From NCBI GenBank assembly GCA_035371485.1, contig DAOOWV010000019.1:1-18254 (forward strand): a DNA stretch of 18,254 nt. Direction: 5' to 3'. Below the pieces are notes generated by a model. It saw only the letters and a list, made by a program, of their open reading frames with translations. It ran no database searches and was not told the DNA's origin. Shown in pieces: positions 1 to 7,292 of the stretch (positions are counted from its first letter, which is position 1; every line of letters starts with the position of its first letter). The stretch comes from DAOOWV01 sp035371485 (lineage in GTDB: Bacteria; Patescibacteriota; Dojkabacteria; JAFGLO01). The translations under genes were made by a program, and so were the position numbers.

Positions 1-2187
1 GGAATTACTCGAATCTGCTGGGAGTCCACTATCAAGACATACAGATGTTGATACAATGTTTCCAGGTCTTGAAGGAACTTCTGGAGAATACATTCCTGAT
101 ACTCTGGTCATAAAACTGTGGGCGAGAGGTAATGGGATGGTTGAACTTGATGCCTGAGCTCCCCCACAATCTCCATCAGCTCTTCGTACACCGCAGGTAA
201 CTTCATTATTGTTATTTCCTGCCCATACCCCCACTACTAAATTAGTATGATAAAGAACTGTTGTTAAGTCTCTTGGTCCATCAGTTGTTCCTGTCTTTCC
301 ACAAACTCTTTTACCACCTACCTTAAAATAGTTTGAACCTAATCGACTTGCTCCGCTATCATTACATAATACCCAATTTAATAGATATATTTCTTGTTCA
401 GAAAATACTCTTTCCTCTCTCTCTTTATTAATTTCATAGATTATTTCCCCTTTTCTGTCTGTAATTTTTAATATTGCTTCTGCTTCTCTTTTAATTCCAC
501 CTGTTGCGAAAACAGTATATGCTTGAGTAAGTTCAATTAACTTAATTTCTGCCGCACCAACTGCAATTGATAATCCAAAATTACTTCGATCAGTAAGTGA
601 TGTTACTCCTAATTTTTCTGCTGTTTCAATCCATGCGTCCACTCCAGTTAATTGCGTTATGTAAACAGCAGGAATATTTCTTGAATGTAATAAAGCATCA
701 CGTAATAATCGATGATTTTGAAATTTACCATCCCAATTTTTCAACTTGTAATTACCAAATTCCATAGGAATATCAGGAGTTAAGAGTGTTGGATAATATC
801 CTTGGGTAAAACTTGTGAGATATCCGATTGGTTTAACCGAAGACCCCATTTGTCTTAAACTATCTGCAACGTTTACATTTCCATCTACTCTCGGATCATC
901 TTGAGCGAAATAATCATAAGAACCTATCATTACTAATATTTCTCCAGATCTTGGGTCAATTGCAACCATAGCAGCATTGTGTACGTTGTATTGGGTTTGA
1001 GCTTTTTCACTTTCGTATAATTTATGAATTTCATCGTTTCCAATTTGAAATAAATCATAATCTAATGTTGTAGTTACGTTTAAGCCACCTCTTTTAACAT
1101 ATTCTTCACCATATTTCTCATTGAGTTCATCTAATACATAAAAAACGAAGTGAGGAGCCTTGATATCAAGTGGTTTACTCTTATATATTATTTCTTCATT
1201 TCTTGCATTTTCAATATCTTCATGAGTAATCGGTTCCTTTCCTTCTTTGCTTAATTCATTATTTATATAATCCAGGTTGTTTTCGAGTTGATCGAGAACG
1301 TAATTTTTTCTTATATCCGCTTTTGTGGGTTCAATTCCAAAAAGTGGAGAATAATATCCTGGAGCTTGTATAATTCCTGCTAAAATTGCACTCTCAGCTA
1401 ATGTGAGCTCTGATATATCCTTTCCAAAGTAAATTTCAGCTCCAGTCTGATAACCATAGACAACTCCTCCTAAAGGGATAACGTTGATGTAATATTCAAG
1501 TATTTGATCTTTTGTGAGTTCTTGTTCAAAATTTAACGTAATCAACATTTCTTGAATTTTTCTTGAAACAGCTTTTTTATAGGCTTCTTCGCCTAATATA
1601 TCGACAAGCACAGTATTTCTTACTAATTGTTGACTAATTGTGCTAGATCCTCTTCCACTTGTGTCTCTTCTTTTTATCATTTCTACTCCAGCCATAACAA
1701 CACCTGGCCAATCAACACCATTATGTTTATAAAAATCAACATCTTCTGCTGCAAGTAATGCCCATTTAGTATGAGAAGGCAATTTATCTATAGTTATATA
1801 CTGACGATTTTGATCTCCATAGGTTGTGTATAAAAGTACACCATTTCTATCGTAAATTTTTGTAGACTCTTCGAATTCTCTTTCTAATAAAGTGTCAGGA
1901 CTTGGGATTTTGTCAGAGATATTTTTCAAATAAACGGTTACTCCAAATATCAAAATTACCCCGATAAAAGCAAAAGCACTTATTAACGCTATTATTGCTT
2001 TTTTTAAGTTGGGATTGTGAGTAAGTCTTGCAATAAAACCTGTTTTGTTGTTACTTCCATATGGAGCATATTTCCTTTTTTTAGATATTTTTCTATAGTT
2101 TTTATAACCACCTCGCATTGCAGATGAAGTAGATTTTCCAGTTACTTTAGTTTTAAAGCTTTTGCTTGATTTTGATTTGTAGTCCAC
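1..2187 (-). CDS. Bifunctional class A penicillin-binding protein (PBP1A type), C-terminus cut by window edge
   Basis: It polymerises glycan strands and cross-links peptidoglycan outside the cytoplasmic membrane. The visible 729 codons give a basic cytoplasmic tail (about 1-60), one membrane helix (about 62-87), and a glycosyltransferase GT51 domain with the motifs EDVDFYKHNG (catalytic Glu near 148) and GRGSSTISQQL (about 178-187). The transpeptidase domain follows with SSVK (Ser449, Lys452), SRN (502-504) and KTGT (from 631), so both active sites look intact. The frame is open to base 1, so the C-terminal tail is missing. The start is uncertain: GTG at 2187 is the first start after an in-frame stop at 2202-2200, while an in-frame ATG lies at 2118 and would shorten only the basic tail. 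Neither has a Shine-Dalgarno site. It is divergent from the radical SAM gene. The family assignment is very secure; the start is not. Confidence 0.93.
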   Translation of the reverse strand, partial: MDYKSKSSKSFKTKVTGKSTSSAMRGGYKNYRKISKKRKYAPYGSNNKTGFIARLTHNPNLKKAIIALISAFAFIGVILIFGVTVYLKNISDKIPSPDTLLEREFEESTKIYDRNGVLLYTTYGDQNRQYITIDKLPSHTKWALLAAEDVDFYKHNGVDWPGVVMAGVEMIKRRDTSGRGSSTISQQLVRNTVLVDILGEEAYKKAVSRKIQEMLITLNFEQELTKDQILEYYINVIPLGGVVYGYQTGAEIYFGKDISELTLAESAILAGIIQAPGYYSPLFGIEPTKADIRKNYVLDQLENNLDYINNELSKEGKEPITHEDIENARNEEIIYKSKPLDIKAPHFVFYVLDELNEKYGEEYVKRGGLNVTTTLDYDLFQIGNDEIHKLYESEKAQTQYNVHNAAMVAIDPRSGEILVMIGSYDYFAQDDPRVDGNVNVADSLRQMGSSVKPIGYLTSFTQGYYPTLLTPDIPMEFGNYKLKNWDGKFQNHRLLRDALLHSRNIPAVYITQLTGVDAWIETAEKLGVTSLTDRSNFGLSIAVGAAEIKLIELTQAYTVFATGGIKREAEAILKITDRKGEIIYEINKEREERVFSEQEIYLLNWVLCNDSGASRLGSNYFKVGGKRVCGKTGTTDGPRDLTTVLYHTNLVVGVWAGNNNNEVTCGVRRADGDCGGAQASSSTIPLPLAHSFMTRVSGMYSPEVPSRPGNIVSTSVCLDSGLPADSSNS

Positions 2188-2254
2188 ACTATTGAATTTT
2201 TAAATTAGAAATTTGGGATTTTAAATTGCTTTATTTAAATCTATTTTTCTATTG

Positions 2255-2283
2255 ATTATAATATTTATACGTAAGGTTTACAA
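2255..2283 (-). promoter_or_regulatory. Promoter for the penicillin-binding protein gene
   Basis: Read on the minus strand, a -35 box TTGTAA (2283-2278) is followed by a 17-bp spacer and a perfect -10 box TATAAT (2260-2255). This lies about 70 bp upstream of the GTG start. The hexamers are the same as in the promoter facing the other way 27 bp further on. Confidence 0.6.
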
Positions 2284-2309
2284 GTAAAGTAACGAAATCA
2301 TTTAATAGT

Positions 2310-2338
2310 TTGTAACCACTGGGGCAAACTGTTATAAT
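2310..2338 (+). promoter_or_regulatory. Promoter for the radical SAM gene
   Basis: The -35 box TTGTAA (2310-2315) and -10 box TATAAT (2333-2338) are separated by exactly 17 bp. The GTG start is 58 bp beyond the -10 box. It is divergent from the similar promoter at 2255-2283. Confidence 0.62.
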
Positions 2339-2395
2339 CATAGAAGTTGATTATGGTTTTTTCATATATCACCTATCATTTATCATATAAATAAC

Positions 2396-3919
2396 GTGAA
2401 AGTTACATTAATCTATCCTGATTTTGAATACCGTAAGTCAATAAACGGCTTTTATGTTGAACATGGTGGTTGGTATCATGAGGGTATTGCCCAACTTGGA
2501 GCGGTAGCAGAAGAAGAGAAAGTAGATTTAGACCTAATTCACCTTACTGGTCCAATTGGAAAGGAAGAATTTATAGAGGATTTAAAAAAACGTAATCCTG
2601 ATGTTGTTGGATTTTCAGCGTTAAGAACCGGAAATCTCTTGTTCACCAAAGATGCTGTGCAATGGGCTAAAGAAGCACTTCCAAAGGCAATTATTATTTT
2701 GGGTGGTTATCTTCCAACATTGGAACCAGAAAAATCAATAGCAATAGAAAACGTTGATGCTATATTTTTAGGAGAAGGTGAGATTTCGTTTGCATATTTT
2801 TTAAGGAAAGTTAAAGAAGGAAAATCATTTAAAGATACTCCAAGTACTTGGGTAAAAGATGGTGATCAGATAGTCAAGAACAAAATGGCACCTGTGATTG
2901 AGAATTTGGATGATTTACCACTACCCAAATTTGACTTATTCGATTTTGAAAAATTAATAGTGGCTCCACTAGGAATTGGTCTTGCACTTGTAACACGTGG
3001 TTGCCCTTATAATTGTACTTACTGTTGGAATAACAGAGCAAGAAAATTATATCCAAATCAAAATAAATATGTTCGTTTTAGATCTCCCAGAAATGCTGTT
3101 GATTATTTGAAAAAATTACTAGAGCATTATCCTAAATTAAGGAAAATTAGATTTGAAGATGATATTTGGCCAGTATATAAGGAGTGGGGTGAAGAATTAA
3201 AAGAGTTGTACTTAAAAGAAATAGGTCTTCCTTTTGATTGTAACTATCGTGCAAATCTTTTTACTGAGCAACTTGCAAAATTATTAAAGGAAATGGGTTG
3301 TGAATATGTTTATTTTGGAGTGGAATCAGGCAATGAACATATTCGAAACAATGTGCTGAAGCGTATGATGAGCGAGGAGGATATTATAAAAGCATTTGAT
3401 CTTGCAAAAAAATATAAACTTAAGACTTGTGCCTACAACATTATGGGGAGTCCATATGAAAATATGAGAACTGCGCTAGATACTATTAAATTGAATGCGA
3501 AAATAAATCCTGATGTTATGTTTTTCCCAATATATTATCCTTATGGAGGTTCAGATCTTCATCAGATGTCAATTGATGCAGGGTTTTATGATCCCAATAA
3601 ACCTCTTGATCCATTAGTAAATGTGGTAATGCCAGATTTTTCTAGAAATCAAATTTTGTTCGCATTTTCTTATGCAAAACTATTCGTGAGATTATACCAA
3701 TTATCCTCAAAATTTCCTGGATTTTTAGGAAAATTAGGAGAAAAGGTTCTCGACAGGATTTGGCTATGTAAAATTCTTCCACATTTTGTTTTGTACAAAT
3801 TGATGTCAATATATCGCTTATTTATAAATGCATCAAAAAGGTTTATTAGAAAAAGACTTACACCGTTGTACTTTGTGTTAAAAAAGAGTAAAATTCTTGA
3901 AAAATTAGGGAATATGTAA
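2396..3919 (+). CDS. B12-binding-domain radical SAM protein
   Basis: The 507-residue protein has the two-part layout of cobalamin-dependent radical SAM enzymes (BchE-like/class B architecture). The N-terminal Rossmann-like domain (about 1-140) includes the GFSALRTG and ILGGYLPTLEPE segments typical of the B12-binding fold. The radical SAM core has the 4Fe-4S triad CPYNCTYC (Cys203, 207, 210), then GVESGNE and the MGSPYE segment expected in the barrel. About 100 residues of basic, helix-rich sequence follow at the C-terminus. I see no DxHxxG cobalamin-ligand motif, so B12 use is inferred from fold only. The substrate is unknown; relatives methylate or cyclise lipids, antibiotics and pigments. 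The start is GTG with no Shine-Dalgarno site, downstream of a good promoter. No maturation partner or substrate gene lies beside it. Confidence 0.9.
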   Translation: MKVTLIYPDFEYRKSINGFYVEHGGWYHEGIAQLGAVAEEEKVDLDLIHLTGPIGKEEFIEDLKKRNPDVVGFSALRTGNLLFTKDAVQWAKEALPKAIIILGGYLPTLEPEKSIAIENVDAIFLGEGEISFAYFLRKVKEGKSFKDTPSTWVKDGDQIVKNKMAPVIENLDDLPLPKFDLFDFEKLIVAPLGIGLALVTRGCPYNCTYCWNNRARKLYPNQNKYVRFRSPRNAVDYLKKLLEHYPKLRKIRFEDDIWPVYKEWGEELKELYLKEIGLPFDCNYRANLFTEQLAKLLKEMGCEYVYFGVESGNEHIRNNVLKRMMSEEDIIKAFDLAKKYKLKTCAYNIMGSPYENMRTALDTIKLNAKINPDVMFFPIYYPYGGSDLHQMSIDAGFYDPNKPLDPLVNVVMPDFSRNQILFAFSYAKLFVRLYQLSSKFPGFLGKLGEKVLDRIWLCKILPHFVLYKLMSIYRLFINASKRFIRKRLTPLYFVLKKSKILEKLGNM

Positions 3920-3990
3920 AGCAGTTCGGAGTGCGTAGTTTTTAGTGCTGAGTTGCTAGAATTGAGTTTTAAACTGATTTGTTTCATCAA

Positions 3991-4050
3991 TTTAAAATTC
4001 CCACCTGCCTGTCCTTGTTTTTATGGTCTGGTGGGCAGGCATAATTTAAA
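3991..4050. repeat. Long imperfect inverted repeat / hairpin in the intergenic gap
   Basis: TGCCTGTCC (4006-4014) pairs with GGGCAGGCA (4033-4041) over 9 positions with one G-T pair. Alternatively CCCACC (4000-4005) can pair with GGTGGG (4030-4035). The outer flanks TTTAAAATT and AATTTAAAA extend the symmetry. The GC-rich core contrasts with its AT-rich surroundings. It lies between the radical SAM stop and the next start, so it could be a terminator, but there is no T-run after it; a dispersed REP-like palindrome is the alternative. Confidence 0.5.
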
Positions 4051-4067
4051 ATATTAAATTTCAAAAA

Positions 4068-4778
4068 ATGATGCTTCGTGCTTTAATAACAGCTATTGTT
4101 GAATACGCTTTAGCTTTTTACGTCTATAAAAAAGGTAAATATCAAAAGAATGTGTTTTTCTGGGTATTGTTTTTTCTAGCCTCATATCAACTGGGAGAAT
4201 ATATGATTGCGTTATTCCCATCATTAAATATTGGGATCCGTTTCGCTTATTTTTCTACAACAATGTTACCTCCTCTAGGATTATTGTTTTTACAGAAACA
4301 TACAAATAGGGAATTGGGTTACAAGTTTGTGCAAGCAGTTGGATTAGTTTTTGCTATTTTGTTTCTTGTTAATCCCTCGGTGATCGGGTCTTATCAAATT
4401 TCATCAACAGGGCAGTGTATTCAGATGTCTTATGTTGAAGGCTACATTATTGATTCTTGGATGTTTTATTATCAAGGAACGCTTTTGTTTAGTATGGGGG
4501 TTTCTCTTTTTGAAATTATTAGGAACAAGAAAAAAGTTAATATGGAAGCTAATAAATATTATAAAATATTAAAACAATTCTTTATTGCTTATGTATCGTT
4601 TGATATTGTAGCTCTTGTAATATCAAAAATTGATCCTCAGTTTTCACCAAGGGTTGCATCTCTCATGTGTGCATTAGCAGTATTTGCGTCATTTATATTT
4701 ACCAATATTGCATTTGATTTGAAATTTCTTCCAGATTTAAAGAAGAAATTGATGTTAAGGTTGAAGATTGGTAAATGA
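4068..4778 (+). CDS. Seven-helix integral membrane protein, function unknown
   Basis: The 236-residue protein is almost entirely hydrophobic helices, at about 4-20, 29-49, 57-76, 86-105, 131-150, 167-186 and 193-213, with short basic loops and a basic C-terminal tail (about 222-236). The seven-helix layout resembles the N-terminal 7TM sensor region found in front of some histidine kinases, but here nothing follows it: there is no kinase, GGDEF or other output domain. I do not recognise a catalytic motif. Two consecutive ATG codons open the frame and no Shine-Dalgarno site precedes them. It stands 148 bp after the radical SAM gene, past a large hairpin, so it may be a separate unit or a read-through partner. 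A stand-alone membrane sensor or transporter-like protein is inference only. Confidence 0.75.
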   Translation: MMLRALITAIVEYALAFYVYKKGKYQKNVFFWVLFFLASYQLGEYMIALFPSLNIGIRFAYFSTTMLPPLGLLFLQKHTNRELGYKFVQAVGLVFAILFLVNPSVIGSYQISSTGQCIQMSYVEGYIIDSWMFYYQGTLLFSMGVSLFEIIRNKKKVNMEANKYYKILKQFFIAYVSFDIVALVISKIDPQFSPRVASLMCALAVFASFIFTNIAFDLKFLPDLKKKLMLRLKIGK

Positions 4779-4877
4779 ACAGATTCTTCGGAAATTTAGA
4801 ACTTCATCAATTCGTTCATCATATTGGGATTATGAATCACCTGGTTCATATTTTGTGACAATGATAAATATTTTGTT

Positions 4878-4906
4878 TAGGTGTGAATCTTAATGATCCA
4901 CACCTA
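4878..4906. terminator. Bidirectional terminator-like hairpin between convergent genes
   Basis: TAGGTGTG (4878-4885) is perfectly complementary to CACACCTA (4899-4906), and ATC/GAT can extend the stem inside after one mismatch. It lies between the ends of two convergent genes (4778 and 4915). T-rich sequence flanks it on both sides (TATTTGG on the plus side; AAATATTTTGTT before it, which reads as A/T-rich on the minus strand), though neither is a perfect T-tract. Confidence 0.55.
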
Positions 4907-4914
4907 TTTGGTTC

Positions 4915-5436
4915 CTATCTTCTTTCACCTGCACGTCTGGGGCTACAATCTAATTCTGAGAAAAATCCTTTATCTCTCAGAACGTCAAAAAAATGATGGT
5001 GAAGTGTATCTTTTACTATTCCCCAAAAGTTTCTCCAATGTCTATCAATTCTTTTACCCCAGATAGCATTATCGTCTTCAATTGTCTTTTCTTCCCTCCC
5101 TTCTCTCCAGTCGATGCTAGCTACTCTTTGAAATTGAAATTCATTATGTAGGGTAGTTAAAAAACTAACAGTCTCTTGTTCATTTTCATCATTAAGAGTT
5201 ACAATAAATATTGTATTTGGATCGGTTTTATCTCCTTTAGCACGTTGAACTCTTAAAAAGGCATCTGCATCTTTTTGATCAAAAATAAAAGTTGCTTCAA
5301 GTTCGTCTTGTAATCTTGAAGTAGGATGTTCTTTAATTAACTCTTGTATTTGTTCTGCTTTGTAACTTTCTTTGTCTTCAATTTGGGAGAAATTTACGAA
5401 GACAACGTTTAATGCTTTTGATTTGTTCATGTTCAT
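4915..5436 (-). CDS. Hypothetical protein, second gene of a two-gene unit
   Basis: I do not recognise this 173-residue protein. It appears cytoplasmic, with no signal peptide or membrane helix. The N-terminal half reads as alternating strands and helices (ALNVVFVNF at 8-16, TIFIVTLND at 75-83). The C-terminal half is rich in Trp, His and charged residues (GKRIDRHWRNFWG, about 127-139, then a HHH run) and ends in a basic tail. The segment NTIFIVTLNDENEQETVSFL has the same spacing and pattern as NVIYVLTAGDRNIKTDLQIY in the gene upstream, which suggests the two are distant paralogues or share a fold. It starts 32 bp after the upstream stop, so they are probably cotranscribed. An ATG two codons further in is an equally possible start. 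Confidence 0.72.
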   Translation of the reverse strand: MNMNKSKALNVVFVNFSQIEDKESYKAEQIQELIKEHPTSRLQDELEATFIFDQKDADAFLRVQRAKGDKTDPNTIFIVTLNDENEQETVSFLTTLHNEFQFQRVASIDWREGREEKTIEDDNAIWGKRIDRHWRNFWGIVKDTLHHHFFDVLRDKGFFSELDCSPRRAGERR

Positions 5437-5468
5437 TTATTTATAAATTATTTTGGTAATTTTTTATA

Positions 5469-5975
5469 TTAAGATAAACGAAATTCATTGGTTTCCCTAT
5501 ATGTTGTATGTTCCAAATAATCTTTAAATAGTTGGTTAGGATCTAGTTCGTAGGTTGTTTTATCATCCTCATAAATAAAATTAACTTTCATGACTTTCCC
5601 AGGATAATTAATTGAAGGTGTAAAAACACTTAACCTTTCTAGTTCGTTTCTTTGGAAACACTCCACTAATTTGGGGATACAATATTCGTCTTGTACCATA
5701 ATTGCTATCTCTCTGTCTTCAGGTATAACCTTAAGTGATTCTGATATTTTTCTTATATTGTCATATATCTGCAGGTCTGTTTTGATATTTCTATCACCAG
5801 CTGTTAATACATAGATGACATTTGAAGGAAATGTTGTCTGTATTTGATTTTCATTAATACATATTAACTGTACTGAATGACCGCTTTCAGATGCCATTTG
5901 TCTTACAAGGGTTCCATAGTTTGTGCAACTGGCAGATGTGTCTATTATTAATGTTCCTGTATATCTTGTTGACAT
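5469..5975 (-). CDS. Hypothetical alpha/beta protein, first gene of a two-gene unit divergent from the TrmB regulator
   Basis: I do not recognise this 168-residue protein. It has the look of a small cytoplasmic Rossmann-like or receiver-like domain: strand TGTLIIDTS (6-14), helix, strand VQLICIN (35-41), strand NVIYVLTAGD (52-61), helix, strand EIAIMVQDE (89-97). The C-terminal part (about 125-168) is acidic and aromatic-rich. No Walker, metal or nucleotide motif is evident. The segment at 52-71 resembles one in its downstream neighbour. It heads a probable operon with that neighbour and is transcribed away from the TrmB-family regulator, a classic regulator-target arrangement. Start is ATG at the first possible position, with no Shine-Dalgarno site. 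Confidence 0.72.
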   Translation of the reverse strand: MSTRYTGTLIIDTSASCTNYGTLVRQMASESGHSVQLICINENQIQTTFPSNVIYVLTAGDRNIKTDLQIYDNIRKISESLKVIPEDREIAIMVQDEYCIPKLVECFQRNELERLSVFTPSINYPGKVMKVNFIYEDDKTTYELDPNQLFKDYLEHTTYRETNEFRLS

Positions 5976-6011
5976 ATTAATTTTTTAATTAAGTTAAATA
6001 AACTTACATGC

Positions 6012-6022
6012 ATTATATTATA
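6012..6022 (-). promoter_or_regulatory. Candidate -10 element(s) for the hypothetical pair
   Basis: Two overlapping TATAAT hexamers on the minus strand (6022-6017 and 6017-6012) lie 37-47 bp before the start at 5975. No TTG-type -35 box stands at 16-18 bp, so this promoter may depend on an activator or be weaker than its neighbours. Confidence 0.35.
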
Positions 6023-6026
6023 AGCC

Positions 6027-6064
6027 ACACAATTCTGCGTTGTGTTGTCTTTTTGGACAGACAA
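6027..6064. promoter_or_regulatory. Two short dyads, candidate operator(s) for the TrmB-family regulator
   Basis: ACACAA (6027-6032) and TTGTGT (6040-6045) form a dyad with a 7-bp centre. TTGTCT (6045-6050) and AGACAA (6059-6064) form a second one with an 8-bp centre. They abut at base 6045, and the second spans the -35 box of the plus-strand promoter. Their position between divergent genes fits an autoregulatory operator, but this is inferred from symmetry and location only. Confidence 0.35.
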
Positions 6065-6073
6065 GTATATAAT
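6045..6073 (+). promoter_or_regulatory. Promoter for the TrmB-family regulator
   Basis: The -35 box TTGTCT (6045-6050) and perfect -10 box TATAAT (6068-6073) have a 17-bp spacer. The -10 box ends 36 bp before the ATG. The -35 box is one arm of an inverted repeat. Confidence 0.58.
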
Positions 6074-6109
6074 TGAAAGTATTCGTTATTAAATTAATAA
6101 ATAATAAGT

Positions 6110-6925
6110 ATGTCTCTTGGAATAAACGAACTAAGTAAATTGCTAAAACCCTTTGGATTGGGAAAAGATGAATCAAGTGTATATATAGAACTTTTGAGTA
6201 CGGGTATGATGTCAGCATTGCAATTAAGTAGAAAACTTCAAATAGGAAGAACAAAGGTTTATAGGATATTGGAGGATCTTGAAAAGTGGGGATTAGTTAA
6301 CACTGTTGCAAGAGATTATGGGAAACGTTTTGAGGCATCATCGGTAGAAAATCTTGAACTTTTAGTTGATATAAAGAGAAAAGAATTTGAAAAGGCAAAA
6401 CGATTATTACCTGATACAGTAAAAGCGCTCTCAATATTTGCTAATCAAGATATCACAAAATCTAAAGTTTTGTACTATGTCGGGGAAATGGGATTAAAAC
6501 AAGTTATTTGGAATCTAAGGCATGCTAGGGGTTCCATCTGTTCATTTATATCAGAAACAATGGATGAATTTTATGCTTCAGGCATAGGAGATGATGTGCG
6601 TTTAGAATTATTGAAAAATAAGGTAAAAATACATGAATTATGTTGTACTAAACGTATTGCCCCTTGGACAAACATAGCTGAAATTGTAAAAAATTATTGG
6701 GAAGCAAGATATATTTCTTCGGAAGAAATCAAATTTGAATTTGAATTTATGATCTACAATAATGTGCTAACGATTTATGGAATTGATAAGGGTGAACTAT
6801 TTTGTGTTGAGATATATAATGAAAAGTGTGCAACGACAATGAGAAAGTTATTTGAATTTGTTATGAAATATGCAAAGCCTTATAAAGTAATTAATGATCA
6901 TGGAGAAGCTGTTGTTGAGGAGTGA
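6110..6925 (+). CDS. TrmB-family transcriptional regulator
   Basis: The 271-residue protein starts with a TrmB-type winged helix-turn-helix (about 8-78). Helices carry LGKDESSVYIELLS and ALQLSRKLQIGRTKVYRIL, the latter being the recognition helix, followed by the wing LEKWGLVNTVARDYGKRFEA. A charged helix (about 80-105) probably dimerises it. The C-terminal part (about 120-262) fits the sensor domain seen in TrmB-like proteins, which often binds sugars or other metabolites; I cannot name a ligand. TrmB proteins are best known from archaea and are also seen in Patescibacteria. It is divergent from two unknown genes that are the likeliest targets. The start follows a well-formed promoter; there is no Shine-Dalgarno site. 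Confidence 0.87.
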   Translation: MSLGINELSKLLKPFGLGKDESSVYIELLSTGMMSALQLSRKLQIGRTKVYRILEDLEKWGLVNTVARDYGKRFEASSVENLELLVDIKRKEFEKAKRLLPDTVKALSIFANQDITKSKVLYYVGEMGLKQVIWNLRHARGSICSFISETMDEFYASGIGDDVRLELLKNKVKIHELCCTKRIAPWTNIAEIVKNYWEARYISSEEIKFEFEFMIYNNVLTIYGIDKGELFCVEIYNEKCATTMRKLFEFVMKYAKPYKVINDHGEAVVEE

Positions 6926-7052
6926 TTTTAAGTGATTAGTGACTAGTACCGCAAAAGACGCAAATACACTTATCGGATATTTTTCAAGATATATGAGAGA
7001 TGGCCACATTGTGTAGTGAGATTAGTAAATACTTACTTATTGTTCTCTGTTG

Positions 7053-7061
7053 TGGTATAAT
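7053..7061 (+). promoter_or_regulatory. Extended -10 promoter upstream of the small membrane gene and recG
   Basis: TGG directly followed by TATAAT (7056-7061) is an extended -10 element. No good -35 box stands 17 bp upstream, which is compatible with extended -10 promoters. It would give a leader of about 110 nt before the small gene at 7180. A weak AGAAAT/ATTTCT hairpin (7106-7123) lies in that leader. The rest of 6926-7179 holds nothing else I can identify. Confidence 0.45.
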
Positions 7062-7179
7062 TTATCAATTGGATTGCGGAAAAATACTCGAACAAATTAT
7101 GTGAGAGAAATGCAGTTATTTCTAGACTAAAAAATATCTTTAAAAATAGATAAATGAAATTAATTGTTAGAAAGAAAAT

Positions 7180-7284
7180 ATGTCAAAATTAAGTAAATCT
7201 ATAAAAAAAATAATTTGGATATTGGTGGTTGTAGTAATCATTTTAGGAATTGTTGGTCTGCCATTATTACAAATATTTATGTAA
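7180..7284 (+). CDS. Small single-helix membrane protein (34 residues)
   Basis: A short ATG-to-TAA frame encodes a basic N-terminus (MSKLSKSIKK), then one strongly hydrophobic helix (about residues 11-33, IIWILVVVVIILGIVG at its core), and ends with QIFM. The positive-inside pattern and clean helix are what a real single-pass membrane peptide looks like and are unlikely from random AT-rich sequence. The stop is 8 bp before the recG start, so the two are probably cotranscribed from the extended -10 promoter. A weak purine stretch (AGAAAGA) lies before its ATG, the nearest thing to a ribosome binding site in the window. Function unknown; it may serve as a translational leader for recG or as a membrane peptide of its own. 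Confidence 0.6.
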   Translation: MSKLSKSIKKIIWILVVVVIILGIVGLPLLQIFM

Positions 7285-7292
7285 AAATTTAG

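Noticed and set aside
3670..3990. 106-codon minus-strand frame overlapping the end of the radical SAM gene
   Set aside because: Asn/Ser/Phe/Leu-rich low-quality translation opposite a real coding region; no recognisable domain.
6926..7000. Short repetitive text AGTGATTAGTGACTAGT and similar low-complexity stretches after other genes
   Set aside because: Too short and irregular to be a defined repeat family; likely drift in AT-rich intergenic DNA.
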